NCBI GenBank assembly: GCA_900315945.1
Contig: ONAZ01000015.1
Location: 1-64,000, forward strand
DNA from: an uncultured Lachnospiraceae bacterium
GTDB taxonomy: Bacteria > Bacillota > Clostridia > Lachnospirales > Lachnospiraceae
Length of the DNA stretch: 64,000 bases
Direction: 5' to 3'
Shown here: positions 16,332 through 27,245 of the stretch, one piece after another
Layout of the letters: the number at the start of each line of letters is the position of its first letter
Numbering within the stretch: position 1 is the stretch's first letter
Translations under genes and position numbers: made by a program
The notes under the pieces: generated by a model
Told to the model about the DNA's origin: nothing
The model's database searches: none
The model's input: the letters and a program-made list of their open reading frames with translations, nothing else

Positions 16332-16360
16332 TTGACACATTGCTTTCCTTTAAGTATAAT
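16332..16360 (+). promoter_or_regulatory. Orphan near-perfect sigma-A promoter
   Basis: TTGACA (16332-16337), exactly 17 bp, TATAAT (16355-16360). The next gene, recA, is 300 bp away and has its own promoter. The interval holds a GTGTCC/GGACAC hairpin (16429-16448), an AT-rich stretch and three CGAACA half-sites (about 16550-16575), but no ORF of note. It may start a small RNA or a long recA leader. Confidence 0.5.
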
Positions 16361-16591
16361 TAATTCACTTATTATTTGATTTCAAAATATTCTATTTTTA
16401 TTTGGATTTTTTTCTTTTGTGTCCATATATTCGGACACGTTATCCTGTAATATTTATAATATGAGTTGTGCATATGTGTATTATCGGAAATGTAATGTGG
16501 ATTTTTAGTTCAATTTTATAAAAAATATGTGTAGTAGAAAATACACGAACAAACACACGAACAAAAATCGAACAAATTTTCTATAAAAGTA

Positions 16592-16620
16592 TTGACAACT
16601 TGATTTTTGTAGTATATTAT
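16592..16620 (+). promoter_or_regulatory. recA promoter
   Basis: TTGACA (16592-16597), 17-bp spacer, TATTAT (16615-16620), 43 bp upstream of the recA start codon. Confidence 0.75.
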
Positions 16621-16634
16621 ATATTTAGTTTGAA

Positions 16635-16648
16635 CGAACAAAGGTTCG
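16635..16648 (+). promoter_or_regulatory. LexA (DinR-type) SOS box
   Basis: CGAAC-AAAG-GTTCG, a dyad matching the Gram-positive LexA box layout (CGAAC N4 GTTCG), lies just downstream of the recA -10 where a repressor would block transcription. Additional CGAACA half-sites are upstream. SOS control of recA is the established role of this element. Confidence 0.85.
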
Positions 16649-16663
16649 TAGAAGGAGAAAATT

Positions 16664-17740
16664 ATGGCACAAGATGATAAGTTAAGAGCCCTAGAGGCAG
16701 CGATTTCACAGATTGAGAAGCAATATGGTAAAGGTTCTGTTATGAAGCTTGGCGATACATCAAGTCAGATGAAAGTTGAAACAGTACCTACAGGTTCAAT
16801 AAGTCTTGATATAGCATTAGGACAAGGTGGATTACCAAAGGGAAGAATTATAGAGATATATGGTCCTGAATCTTCTGGTAAGACAACAGTTGCATTACAT
16901 GCAGTATCAGAGGTTCAGAAGCAGGGTGGAATTGCTGGATTTATAGATGCAGAGCATGCCTTAGATCCTGTCTATGCTAAGAATATAGGCGTAGATATTG
17001 ATAATTTATATATTTCTCAGCCAGATAATGGTGAACAGGCCCTTGAGATAGCAGAAACAATGGTGCGTTCTAATGCAGTAGACATAGTAATTGTAGACTC
17101 TGTTGCAGCACTTGTTCCTAAGGCTGAAATTGATGGTGATATGGGAGATTCTCATGTAGGATTACAAGCTAGACTTATGTCACAAGCTTTAAGAAAGTTA
17201 ACTGCTGTCATTGCAAAAAGTAATTGTATTGTTATATTTATTAATCAGCTTCGTGAAAAAGTTGGTGTAATGTTTGGTAATCCTGAGACTACAACAGGTG
17301 GTCGTGCGCTTAAGTTCTATTCTTCAGTAAGACTTGATGTTAGAAGAATTGAATCCTTAAAGCAGCAAGGGGAAGTAATTGGTAACAGAACAAGAATTAA
17401 AGTTGTAAAGAATAAGATTGCGCCACCATTTAAAGAAGCTGAATTTGATATTATGTTTGGTAAAGGTATTTCTAAAGAAGGTGATATTCTAGACATTGCG
17501 TCTGATATTGATATTATCAACAAATCCGGTGCATGGTATGCATATAATGGAGAGAAGATTGGACAAGGACGCGAGAATGCTAAGAAATATCTTGCAGAGA
17601 ATAAAGAATTATATAATGAGATTGAGAAGAAAGTTAGAGATCACTTTAATCTTGACGGAGAAGCAGATGAACAAGGCGAAGAATTAAAGAAAGAGTCTGC
17701 TGATTCATCTAAAGCACAAGAACAAAAACCAGCTAAATAA
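16664..17740 (+). CDS. recA: Recombinase RecA
   Basis: The 358-residue strand-exchange ATPase and SOS co-protease. GPESSGKTT (67-75) is the Walker A motif, [20 protein letters not shown] holds Walker B and loop L1, [25 protein letters not shown] covers L2, and the C-terminus is acidic/Lys-rich. Normal length. AAGGAGA site; LexA box upstream. recX follows closely. Confidence 0.99.
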   Translation: MAQDDKLRALEAAISQIEKQYGKGSVMKLGDTSSQMKVETVPTGSISLDIALGQGGLPKGRIIEIYGPESSGKTTVALHAVSEVQKQGGIAGFIDAEHALDPVYAKNIGVDIDNLYISQPDNGEQALEIAETMVRSNAVDIVIVDSVAALVPKAEIDGDMGDSHVGLQARLMSQALRKLTAVIAKSNCIVIFINQLREKVGVMFGNPETTTGGRALKFYSSVRLDVRRIESLKQQGEVIGNRTRIKVVKNKIAPPFKEAEFDIMFGKGISKEGDILDIASDIDIINKSGAWYAYNGEKIGQGRENAKKYLAENKELYNEIEKKVRDHFNLDGEADEQGEELKKESADSSKAQEQKPAK

Positions 17741-17779
17741 TTCGGTTTTATAAGTTTTTATATATGTTTGGTAAATAAT

Positions 17780-18364
17780 ATGATAGTTACAAGTATTGAA
17801 GCTCACACCAAAACAAAAGTGAAAGTCTGTCTAGATAATCGGACAGACTTTCAACTTTATAAGAAGGAAATTAAGAAATACAATATAGAGGTTGACAAAG
17901 AACTAGAGAATTACGACGAAATTCTTAGAGAGACTCTAATTCCTCGTGCAAAGAAAAGAACTTTGCATTTACTTGAGAAAATGGATAGAACTGATAAAGA
18001 GATTAGAGGAAAACTTGCTAAGAATGGTTATCCCATTGAGGCAATAGATGCAGCAATCCAATATGCAGCATCCTATAATTACATTAATGATGAGAGATAT
18101 GCACTATCCTATGTTAGAAATTACAGAGATTATCGTTCTAAGAACAGAATCTTGCAGGATTTGTATCGTAAGGGGATTGATAAAGAATTAATATGTAATG
18201 CAATTGATAAGGAATATACCACAGATGAGAATGAACTTGTATTAATGTATATTCGTAAGAAAAATTATAATCCCATGAATGCAACTGAAAAAGAAAAGGG
18301 GAAAATGTATAGATTTCTTATAGGTAAAGGCTTTTCTTATGATACTATAAGTAAATATTTATAA
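17780..18364 (+). CDS. recX: RecA regulator RecX
   Basis: A 194-residue three-helix-repeat protein that limits RecA filament extension. Repeats of the type LEKMDRTDKEIRGKLAKNGY, then INDERYALSYVRNYRDYRSKNRI and a C-terminal KGFSYDTI are typical. It starts 39 nt after recA with no strong ribosome-binding site; ATG 17780 is chosen, although an in-frame TTG at 17768 is possible. Its early coding region contains an 11-bp hairpin (17821-17852) that may limit expression relative to recA. Confidence 0.9.
   Translation: MIVTSIEAHTKTKVKVCLDNRTDFQLYKKEIKKYNIEVDKELENYDEILRETLIPRAKKRTLHLLEKMDRTDKEIRGKLAKNGYPIEAIDAAIQYAASYNYINDERYALSYVRNYRDYRSKNRILQDLYRKGIDKELICNAIDKEYTTDENELVLMYIRKKNYNPMNATEKEKGKMYRFLIGKGFSYDTISKYL
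17821..17852 (+). other. Strong hairpin within the 5' coding part of recX
   Basis: GAAAGTCTGTC (17821-17831) pairs perfectly with GACAGACTTTC (17842-17852) across a 10-nt loop. It is followed by AACTTTAT, only a weak U-run. Partial termination or translational dampening of recX is plausible. Confidence 0.6.
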
Positions 18365-18430
18365 AGAAGATGGGCTATATTACACCCTTTTGTTACTGCC
18401 TATATATTGCAAATATACTATCATAATACA

Positions 18431-18459
18431 TTGACATTTTATGATACAAAGAGTAGAAT
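18431..18459 (+). promoter_or_regulatory. rny promoter
   Basis: TTGACA (18431-18436), 17-bp spacer, TAGAAT (18454-18459), about 80 bp upstream of the GTG start. Confidence 0.65.
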
Positions 18460-18537
18460 TAATTTGTTGTAAATTATGACAGATATAAATTGATTATGTT
18501 ATATGTACAATGAAAATTAAATAAAGGAGGTGCTCCT

Positions 18538-20100
18538 GTGTCAATGATTATTGTTACACTTGTTATAGCTGTTGCAGCCATGATAGTAGCTATTCTTGCT
18601 ACAGTTTTTGTATCAAGGAATGCGCATAAGAAAGCTGCTGCTAATAAAGTTGACAGTGCTGAGAATAAGGCTCGTGAAATTATTGATGATGCAGTTAAGA
18701 CTGCTGAAGCAAAGAAGAGAGAAGCCTTAATTGAAGCTAAGGAAGATGCCCTCAAGCAAAAGAACGAGTTAGATAAAGAGATACGTGAACGTCGTTCTGA
18801 GATTCAGAGAAATGAACATAGAGTTGCTCAGAAGGAAGAAAACGTTGACAGAAAACTCGATCAGTTAGAAAAACGTGAGAGGGAGTTGTCGCAAAAAGAA
18901 GCAAAGCTTAACAAGGAAAAAGAAGAAGTAGCGAAATTAAACAAACAGAGAGTACAGGAACTAGAGAGAATCTCAGGTTTAACCTCCGTACAAGCAAAAG
19001 AACAATTACTACAAACTGTTGAAGATGATGTAAAAATTGATGCCGCAAAACTTATTAAAGAAACAATGGCTCAAGCAAAAGATGATGCGAATAAGAAGGC
19101 TCGTGATATTGTAGTAACAGCTATTCAGAAATGTGCTGCAGATCATGTTGCAGAAACATCAATTTCTGTAGTGCCACTTCCAAGTGATGATATGAAAGGT
19201 CGTATCATTGGACGTGAAGGACGTAATATTCGTACATTAGAAACTATGACTGGTGTAGAACTAATTATTGATGATACACCTGAAGCAGTTGTTTTATCTG
19301 CTTTTGATCCAGTGCGTCGAGAGATTGCTCGTGTAGCGCTTGAGAAATTAATAGTAGATGGAAGAATTCATCCAGCTCGTATAGAAGAGATGGTTGATAA
19401 AGCAACTAAAGAAGTTGAAACTAATATGAGAGAAGAGGGAGAAGCTGCCACACTTGAAGTTGGTGTTAATGGCATTAATCCTGAACTTGTTAAGCTACTT
19501 GGTCGTATGAAATATCGTACAAGTTTCGGACAGAATGCACTTAAGCATTCTATCGAAGTAGCACATTTATCTGGTCTTCTTGCTGGAGAATTAGGATTAG
19601 ATGTGCGTGTAGCTAAGAGAGCAGGTCTTCTTCATGATATAGGTAAAGCTATTGACCACGAAGAAGGTGCTCAAGGATCTCATATTCAACTTGGTGCAGA
19701 TCTTTGTAAGAAATACAAAGAATCACCTACAGTTATTAATGCCGTTGAGGCGCATCATGGGGATGTGGAACCAGAAACTCTTATTGCATGTATTGTTCAA
19801 GCTGCTGATGCTATTTCAGCTGCAAGACCTGGTGCAAGACGTGAGACTATGGAGACATATTCTAATAGATTACAACAGTTAGAAGAGATTACCAACGACT
19901 TTAAGGGAGTTGATAAGTCTTTTGCTATTCAGGCAGGTAGAGAGGTTCGTGTAATGGTTGTTCCTGATCAGGTAACTGATGCGGATATGGTTATCATGGC
20001 TAGAGATATTACTAAAAGGATTGAGTCCGAGCTTGATTATCCTGGTCAGATTAAGGTTAACGTTATCCGTGAATCTAGAGTTACTGACTACGCGAAATAG
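18538..20100 (+). CDS. rny: Ribonuclease Y
   Basis: The 520-residue membrane-anchored endoribonuclease that starts mRNA decay in Firmicutes. An N-terminal transmembrane helix (residues 4-25) is followed by a long charged coiled coil (about 35-165), a KH domain ([16 protein letters not shown], about 219-234) and an HD domain ([10 protein letters not shown], then [12 protein letters not shown] at about 365). The GTG start at 18538 is supported by AGGAGGTG five nt upstream; an ATG two codons later is too far from it. Own promoter and terminator. Confidence 0.97.
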   Translation: MSMIIVTLVIAVAAMIVAILATVFVSRNAHKKAAANKVDSAENKAREIIDDAVKTAEAKKREALIEAKEDALKQKNELDKEIRERRSEIQRNEHRVAQKEENVDRKLDQLEKRERELSQKEAKLNKEKEEVAKLNKQRVQELERISGLTSVQAKEQLLQTVEDDVKIDAAKLIKETMAQAKDDANKKARDIVVTAIQKCAADHVAETSISVVPLPSDDMKGRIIGREGRNIRTLETMTGVELIIDDTPEAVVLSAFDPVRREIARVALEKLIVDGRIHPARIEEMVDKATKEVETNMREEGEAATLEVGVNGINPELVKLLGRMKYRTSFGQNALKHSIEVAHLSGLLAGELGLDVRVAKRAGLLHDIGKAIDHEEGAQGSHIQLGADLCKKYKESPTVINAVEAHHGDVEPETLIACIVQAADAISAARPGARRETMETYSNRLQQLEEITNDFKGVDKSFAIQAGREVRVMVVPDQVTDADMVIMARDITKRIESELDYPGQIKVNVIRESRVTDYAK

Positions 20101-20120
20101 ATTTGTTTTACGCGAATAAT

Positions 20121-20154
20121 ATTCAGCTGCATGATTATGCAGCTGAATTTTTTA
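20121..20154 (+). terminator. Intrinsic terminator after rny
   Basis: ATTCAGCTGCAT (20121-20132) pairs perfectly with ATGCAGCTGAAT (20137-20148), loop GATT, followed by TTTTTT. It sits just in front of the NUDIX gene, whose ribosome-binding site begins at its end. Confidence 0.88.
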
Positions 20155-20168
20155 TAAGGAGAAATAAT

Positions 20169-20723
20169 ATGGAACATGTAATAACTGAAAAAAGAACTTT
20201 GGTTCATAAAGGGTCTATTATTGATGTATATAGTGATGAAATGCTTCTTCCTAATGGAAATCATGAGACATGGGATTATGTAGAGCATAGAATGGGTGCT
20301 GCTTGCGTACTTCCTGTGCTTCCTAATGGTAAGATTGTAATGGTTAAACAATTTCGTCATGCTCTTAATAGATATACAATAGAGGTACCTGCTGGCTCTA
20401 GAGATAGTAAGACAGAAGATACATTAGTTTGTGCTACCAGAGAATTAGAAGAAGAGACAGGATATACATCTGATAATATAGAATTTTTATTGTCTCTTAA
20501 AACTACTGTGGCATTTTGTAATGAATCTATAGATGTGTATCTTGCAAGGGATTTAAAGCCTGGAAAACAGCATTTAGATGAGGCAGAAAGTATTAATGTG
20601 CTTGAATTTGAACTTGATGAACTTCTTGATATGATTTATCAGGGTAAATTACAGGATTCTAAGACTGTATCTGCAATTCTTGCATATGCTGTAAAGTGTC
20701 AAAATAACTCTAGTATTAGCTAA
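20169..20723 (+). CDS. NUDIX hydrolase, ADP-ribose pyrophosphatase type
   Basis: A 184-residue protein with a complete NUDIX box (G at about residue 77, then ATRELEEETGYT), preceded by MVKQFRHALNRYTIEVPAGS, which is characteristic of ADP-ribose pyrophosphatases (NudF-like). It should hydrolyse ADP-ribose or related sugar nucleotides with Mg2+. The ATG at 20169 follows AAGGAGA; an in-frame TTG at 20103 would place the N-terminus inside the rny terminator. The last 8 nt overlap the 3' end of convergent aroE. Confidence 0.88.
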   Translation: MEHVITEKRTLVHKGSIIDVYSDEMLLPNGNHETWDYVEHRMGAACVLPVLPNGKIVMVKQFRHALNRYTIEVPAGSRDSKTEDTLVCATRELEEETGYTSDNIEFLLSLKTTVAFCNESIDVYLARDLKPGKQHLDEAESINVLEFELDELLDMIYQGKLQDSKTVSAILAYAVKCQNNSSIS

Positions 20724-21609
20724 AGAATTTATCTTTTACGTCTTCTATTGGCATACTAAGATCTGTCCAAAGTCTAAAGCTACGTGCTCCTTGGTAAAGA
20801 AGCATGTATTTGCCGTTAATATATTTACAACCTACGTCAGAAGCGTCCTTTAAAAGCTTTGTCATATCAGGCTCATATATAAGGTCGCATACAACAAGAC
20901 TTGGACGTAGAAAAGTTTTATCAATTAAACTATCATTAGAAGTCATTCCGATAGGTGTTGCATTAATTAGAATGTGACATTTTGAAATGGTTTCTTTTAA
21001 TATATTGTTATCTTCAATATTAATTACTGAGGTAGTGCATTTTGTCTTGTTAGTGACTTTAGATGCAAAATCTTTAACATTATTTAATGTCTTATTAAAT
21101 CTTTTTGCAATTGTTATTGAATTAGCTTTATTAAGTGCGAGTTCTACAATAATAGAGGTTGCGGCTCCACCAGCACCTAGAATTAGTATATCTTTTCCTT
21201 CTACATTAACATTTATTTCCTGAAGAGAATCAACAAAACCTGCGCCATCAGTTGTATAGCCCACAAGCTGTCCGTTTATTGGGACAACAGTATTAACTGA
21301 ACCGGCAAGTTCAGATGATATGTCAAGTTTATCTAGATATTTTATTATTTCAGTCTTAAGTGGCATAGTAACATTTGCACCAAGAAAATCTACTTCTCTA
21401 ATATCATCCATTATTTCGCTAAGCTCATTAGGCTTAATATCAATAGCATAATATCTTGCATCTATTCCTAGTTTATCAAAGCTGAAATTATGCATATCAG
21501 GAGAGATGCTATGGGATACTGGGCTTCCAAGTAGGCATGCGAATTCTTTTGTTGGATCGTAATTAATACTATTTGCAAGGTCGTTTTTCTCTATAAATCT
21601 TAGACTCAT
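20716..21609 (-). CDS. aroE: Shikimate dehydrogenase (NADP+)
   Basis: Reduces 3-dehydroshikimate to shikimate. A 297-residue protein with the substrate-binding LLGSPVSHSISPDMHN motif (about 26-41), the catalytic Lys region GANVTMPLKTEI, the Rossmann glycine loop LGAGGAATS, and C-terminal YQGARSFRLW. It diverges from aroD and shares a 113-bp regulatory gap with it, so the shikimate genes may be co-regulated. GGAGT site on the minus strand. Confidence 0.95.
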   Translation of the reverse strand: MSLRFIEKNDLANSINYDPTKEFACLLGSPVSHSISPDMHNFSFDKLGIDARYYAIDIKPNELSEIMDDIREVDFLGANVTMPLKTEIIKYLDKLDISSELAGSVNTVVPINGQLVGYTTDGAGFVDSLQEINVNVEGKDILILGAGGAATSIIVELALNKANSITIAKRFNKTLNNVKDFASKVTNKTKCTTSVINIEDNNILKETISKCHILINATPIGMTSNDSLIDKTFLRPSLVVCDLIYEPDMTKLLKDASDVGCKYINGKYMLLYQGARSFRLWTDLSMPIEDVKDKFFS

Positions 21610-21664
21610 TATTTACTCCATTCATATTCGTAAAGTTTGCTTTAATCTATATTTTATATGCAAA

Positions 21665-21683
21665 ATATGATACCATATCATAT
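21665..21683. promoter_or_regulatory. Perfect dyad in the aroE-aroD divergent region
   Basis: ATATGATA-CCA-TATCATAT is an 8-bp perfect inverted repeat with a 3-bp centre, about midway between the divergent aroE and aroD starts. It is a candidate operator, though in AT-rich DNA chance cannot be ruled out. Confidence 0.4.
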
Positions 21684-21722
21684 ACATATTATAAAGATAG
21701 AATTATTTATAAGGAGTATATA

Positions 21723-22451
21723 ATGCGTATAAAGAATATTGACCTAGAGAATTTTAAACCCCTTGTATGTGTTCCTATAGTTGATTCTAGAATAGAAGAT
21801 GGTATAGAGACTGCCAAGAGTCTAGTTAGCGATAATGTTGAAGTTATAGAATGGCGTCTGGATTTTCTAAGGGAATTAAGTGATATTGACGCACTGTTAG
21901 AGGGACTTAATAAAATGTCTAAGATTTGCAAAGATACGATTCTTGTTGGAACAATAAGGTCTATTGAAGAAGGGGGCAAATCAGAACTTAAGGAAAATGA
22001 TGTTACGAATTATCTATATAAGATTGCAGAAACTAGGACATGTGACTTCATTGATATGGAATATTATACTTATGATAGGCCAGAAAATGTTATATCAAAG
22101 TTAAAAGAAATGGGGCAAAAAGTTATTTGTTCTCATCATGATTTCGATGAAACACCAGATGATGAAGTGATATTTACACTTCTTGAAGAAATGGAATCTA
22201 GCGAATGTGACATTGTTAAGATGGCTGTAATGCCTAGAACAACTACAGATGTTACTAGGTTTATGGATATATGTAACTCATTTTCATTAGAAACAGATAA
22301 ATTAACAATTACAATGTCCATGGGGAATCTTGGCAAAGCAAGTCGCTTTGCAGGAAATGTAACAGGTTCATGTATTACATTTGGTTCCTTTAATGAAAGT
22401 TCTGCCCCTGGACAGATTGATTATAAGAGGCTGAAGGAAATTATCAATTAG
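21723..22451 (+). CDS. aroD: 3-dehydroquinate dehydratase, type I
   Basis: Converts 3-dehydroquinate to 3-dehydroshikimate through a Schiff base. At 242 residues it matches type I enzymes: VCVPIVDSRIEDG near the N-terminus, VIEWRLDFL (substrate contact), SHHDFDETP with the catalytic His, and VKMAVMP with the Schiff-base Lys at about residue 164. AAGGAG site. It precedes aroK by 74 nt. Confidence 0.95.
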   Translation: MRIKNIDLENFKPLVCVPIVDSRIEDGIETAKSLVSDNVEVIEWRLDFLRELSDIDALLEGLNKMSKICKDTILVGTIRSIEEGGKSELKENDVTNYLYKIAETRTCDFIDMEYYTYDRPENVISKLKEMGQKVICSHHDFDETPDDEVIFTLLEEMESSECDIVKMAVMPRTTTDVTRFMDICNSFSLETDKLTITMSMGNLGKASRFAGNVTGSCITFGSFNESSAPGQIDYKRLKEIIN

Positions 22452-22525
22452 GGCTAGATTGACGCGAAAAGTTAAATTATTAGACGATGGTAATATTGAT
22501 ATAAAGAGTTGGTAAAGGAGACACA

Positions 22526-23053
22526 ATGAACATATACTTAATTGGATTCATGGGAGTGGGAAAGTCCACTGTTGCCAAGGAATTAAGTAAGAAGATAGAT
22601 TATAAGCTTATTGATACTGATATTGAAATTGAGACAAGAGAAGGTAGAAGTATAAGTGATATGTTTGAGTCTGAGGGGGAGGAGTATTTTCGAGGACTTG
22701 AGAGAGAACTTATAAGAGAGTTGTCTTCTGAAGATAACTTAATAGTGTCTTGTGGTGGCGGCATAATAAAAAGTGATGAGAATATTAAATTGATGAAAAA
22801 ATCAGGTAACGTTATTCTTCTTGAAGCATCACCTGAAATTATATATAGCAGGGTAAAAGATGATGAAAGTAGACCTCTTCTTGCAGATAATCCTGGAATT
22901 GACGGGATTAAGAAGCTTATGAAGGAACGTGAAGAAGCTTATAATAAGGCATATACACATAAAGTTGATGCTTCAAAGCCTCCTGTACAGATTGTAAATG
23001 ATATAATTACTGTTACATTGACTTTACGTGATGAATTTGTTAATATTAATTAG
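22526..23053 (+). CDS. aroK: Shikimate kinase
   Basis: Phosphorylates shikimate at the 3-position with ATP. A 175-residue NMP-kinase fold protein: P-loop GFMGVGKST (7-15), the DTDIEIE shikimate-binding motif (about 32-38), SCGGGII, and the lid arginine region DESRPLL. AAGGAG site. With aroE and aroD it gives three consecutive pathway steps. Confidence 0.95.
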   Translation: MNIYLIGFMGVGKSTVAKELSKKIDYKLIDTDIEIETREGRSISDMFESEGEEYFRGLERELIRELSSEDNLIVSCGGGIIKSDENIKLMKKSGNVILLEASPEIIYSRVKDDESRPLLADNPGIDGIKKLMKEREEAYNKAYTHKVDASKPPVQIVNDIITVTLTLRDEFVNIN

Positions 23054-23072
23054 GTTAATTTGAATTATACCA

Positions 23073-23146
23073 GTAGGCGTAGCGTAGTTGGATAACGCAT
23101 CGGACTCCGACTCCGAAGACCGCTGGTTCGAATCCAGTCGTCTACA
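23073..23146 (+). tRNA. tRNA-Arg(CCG)
   Basis: Complete cloverleaf: acceptor GTAGGCG/CGTCTAC (one G-U), D arm GCG...CGC with AGTTGGATAA, anticodon arm TCGGA-CTCCGAC-TCCGA with anticodon CCG, T arm GCTGG-TTCGAAT-CCAGT and discriminator A. CCA is not encoded. Confidence 0.93.
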
Positions 23147-23177
23147 TGACGAGATTTATTGATTTGGAGGAATATAT

Positions 23178-24416
23178 ATGGGTTTCAAAAATGGATGGCA
23201 TAAATGCATTGAATTTATAGCAGATAAATGGAGATATTTTCTTGCGGCAGTTATTTTTGGCATAATTATTCTTATTCTTGCTTTCGTTGTTAGTAAGAAG
23301 ACTACACAAGATGAAGATATTTCTGGTGTATATAAAGATTTCCAGGTAGATGCTAATGTCGAACTTAATGCTCTAATGGTTAATTATTATAATGCCTATG
23401 CGGCAGGTGACATCAATGCTCTTAGTGCTTATGCATCGCCTATTAGTGATGGTGAAGCAAGTTATATTAAGTTTATGAGCCAGTTCATTGAGGCATATAA
23501 TGTAGTAAATGTATATTCCAAGAAGGGACTTGAAGACGGTTCATATCTCGTATCTGTATATGTTAAGGAGAAGTTTGTGGGAATTAACACTCCGGCTCCA
23601 GGACTTGAATTCTTCTATGTAAGAACTAATGAGAACGGAATGCTATACATTGATAATTCTTATGGAACATACAATCAGAAGGAGAATGAGACATCTCAAG
23701 ATCCTAAGGTTCAAGAAGTAATTGAGATTTATAATGAGCGAAGCGATGTTATGAAGCTTAAGAAGATGGTTGAGGAAGAGCTCGAAGAAGCGCTTAAGTC
23801 TGATCCGGCACTTAACCAATTCTTAACAGAAACTATCAGAACGAAGATAGGTGAATGGAAGGCTCAATATAAGGCTCAGAAAGAACAGCAGAAAGCAATA
23901 GCGGAAGCTAAGGCTAAAGAAGCTGCAGATGCACAGGCTAAGGCAGCTCAGGATGCACAGGCAGCAGCTCTTAAAGCACAGCAAGATGCTCAGGAAGAGG
24001 CTAATGCAACTACGGTTGTTATTACTGAGAAAGTTAATGTAAGAGATTCAGCTTCTGAAGCAGGAAATGTTCTTGGTACACTTGATGGTGGAACTCAGGT
24101 TAAGAAGTACGCTGATGAGAATGGATTTAGTAAGATTGAATATAATGGTGGCAAAGCATATGTTAAGAGTGATTATGTAGCACCTGTTAATGCTGCACCA
24201 GCTCCACAACCTGAAGCACAGCCTCAACCAACAACTAATACTGTTACACTTACTAATACAGTAAATGTTCGTGGTTCTAAAGATGAGAATGGTGAGAGAG
24301 TTGCTGTAGGTGTGCCAGGAGATACAGTAACAGTCCTTGGTGATGCAGGTGATGGATGGTCAAGAGTATCAATTAAGGGTATTGAAGGATATATGAAGAC
24401 AGAGTTTATACATTAA
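23178..24416 (+). CDS. Membrane-anchored protein with two C-terminal bacterial SH3 domains
   Basis: A 412-residue protein. Residues 19-41 form one membrane span (FLAAVIFGIIILILAFVVS) with a short cytoplasmic N-terminus. The extracellular part has an NTF2-like region (about 55-165), a Lys/Ala/Gln-rich coiled coil (about 215-275) and two SH3b repeats (VNVRDSASEAGNVLG at about 287; VNVRGSKDENGERVAVG at about 360), separated by a Pro/Ala/Gln linker. SH3b domains usually bind peptidoglycan, so a cell-wall-associated role is likely; no catalytic domain is present. Own unit between tRNA-Arg and a terminator. Confidence 0.8.
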   Translation: MGFKNGWHKCIEFIADKWRYFLAAVIFGIIILILAFVVSKKTTQDEDISGVYKDFQVDANVELNALMVNYYNAYAAGDINALSAYASPISDGEASYIKFMSQFIEAYNVVNVYSKKGLEDGSYLVSVYVKEKFVGINTPAPGLEFFYVRTNENGMLYIDNSYGTYNQKENETSQDPKVQEVIEIYNERSDVMKLKKMVEEELEEALKSDPALNQFLTETIRTKIGEWKAQYKAQKEQQKAIAEAKAKEAADAQAKAAQDAQAAALKAQQDAQEEANATTVVITEKVNVRDSASEAGNVLGTLDGGTQVKKYADENGFSKIEYNGGKAYVKSDYVAPVNAAPAPQPEAQPQPTTNTVTLTNTVNVRGSKDENGERVAVGVPGDTVTVLGDAGDGWSRVSIKGIEGYMKTEFIH

Positions 24417-24438
24417 TCTGTATGATATATGTATTCAC

Positions 24439-24472
24439 GTAAGGAAAGGTCTTAGGCCTTTCCTTACTTTTA
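24439..24472 (+). terminator. Intrinsic terminator after the SH3 protein gene
   Basis: GTAAGGAAAGG (24439-24449) pairs with CCTTTCCTTAC (24457-24467), followed by TTTTAAT. Confidence 0.82.
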
Positions 24473-24488
24473 ATATGGAGGGATAACA

Positions 24489-25184
24489 ATTAGACTTAAC
24501 AAGTATCTCTCGTCTATGGGTGTATGCTCAAGAAGAGAAGCGGATAGACAGATAGATAATGGAAATGTTACTATTAATGGCAAAGTGGCTTCATTAGGTG
24601 ATAAAGTAAATGATGGTGATGTTGTTTGCTATATGAATAAGCCAGTCGTTAATAGTACGAAACCGGTAATTATAGCATTTAACAAACCTAAAGGGATAGT
24701 GTGCACTGCAGAGAAGCGGGAAAAGGATAATATAGTTGACTTTATTAATTATCCTAGTAGAATATATCCTATAGGTCGTCTTGATAAGGACTCTACAGGC
24801 CTTATTCTTCTAACTAATCGTGGTGAAATTGTTAATGGTATTCTTAAGGCCAGAAATTATCACGAGAAAGAATACGTAGTTAGCCTTAATCGCCCTTATT
24901 CTAGGGATTTCCTAAAACAAATGAGAAATGGTGTGTATTTGCATGAACTCGATACTACAACGAGAAAATGTGAAGTAAGACCTATTAGTGATAGAACATT
25001 TTCCATAATTCTAACGCAAGGGCTTAATAGACAGATTAGGCGTATGTGTAAGGAACTGGGGTATAGGGTTGAAGGCTTGAATAGAATTAGGGTTATGAAT
25101 GTTGAACTTGGCGATCTTCCCTTAGGAAAGTATAGAGAGATAGAGGGAAAAGAACTAGATGTATTGCTTAAAAGTATAGAGTGA
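24489..25184 (+). CDS. 23S rRNA pseudouridine synthase (RluB/RluF group) with AUU start
   Basis: Isomerises uridine in 23S rRNA. An N-terminal S4 RNA-binding domain (RLNKYLSSMGVCSRREADRQ) is followed by the RsuA/RluB catalytic domain with GRLDKDSTGLILLTN (catalytic Asp) and LTQGLNRQIRRMCKELGYRV. Family members begin M-R-L/I-N-K-Y-L; here the codon at the M position is ATT (24489), preceded at proper distance by GGAGGG (24477-24482). The first ATG (24516) would remove nine residues of the S4 domain and has no ribosome-binding site. An AUU start is therefore assigned (231 residues). Target uridine not determined. Confidence 0.88.
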   Translation: MRLNKYLSSMGVCSRREADRQIDNGNVTINGKVASLGDKVNDGDVVCYMNKPVVNSTKPVIIAFNKPKGIVCTAEKREKDNIVDFINYPSRIYPIGRLDKDSTGLILLTNRGEIVNGILKARNYHEKEYVVSLNRPYSRDFLKQMRNGVYLHELDTTTRKCEVRPISDRTFSIILTQGLNRQIRRMCKELGYRVEGLNRIRVMNVELGDLPLGKYREIEGKELDVLLKSIE

Positions 25185-25198
25185 TAAGAGGTTTATGA

Positions 25199-27196
<1,998 letters not shown>

Positions 27197-27245
27197 ACTT
27201 ATTTAAATTGTTCATGGTTATTAATTATTACAAGAGGATGATATA

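Noticed and set aside
15750..16379. Several reading frames antisense or out of frame to rubrerythrin
   Set aside because: They mirror the codon pattern of rbr, carry no start signals and resemble no family.
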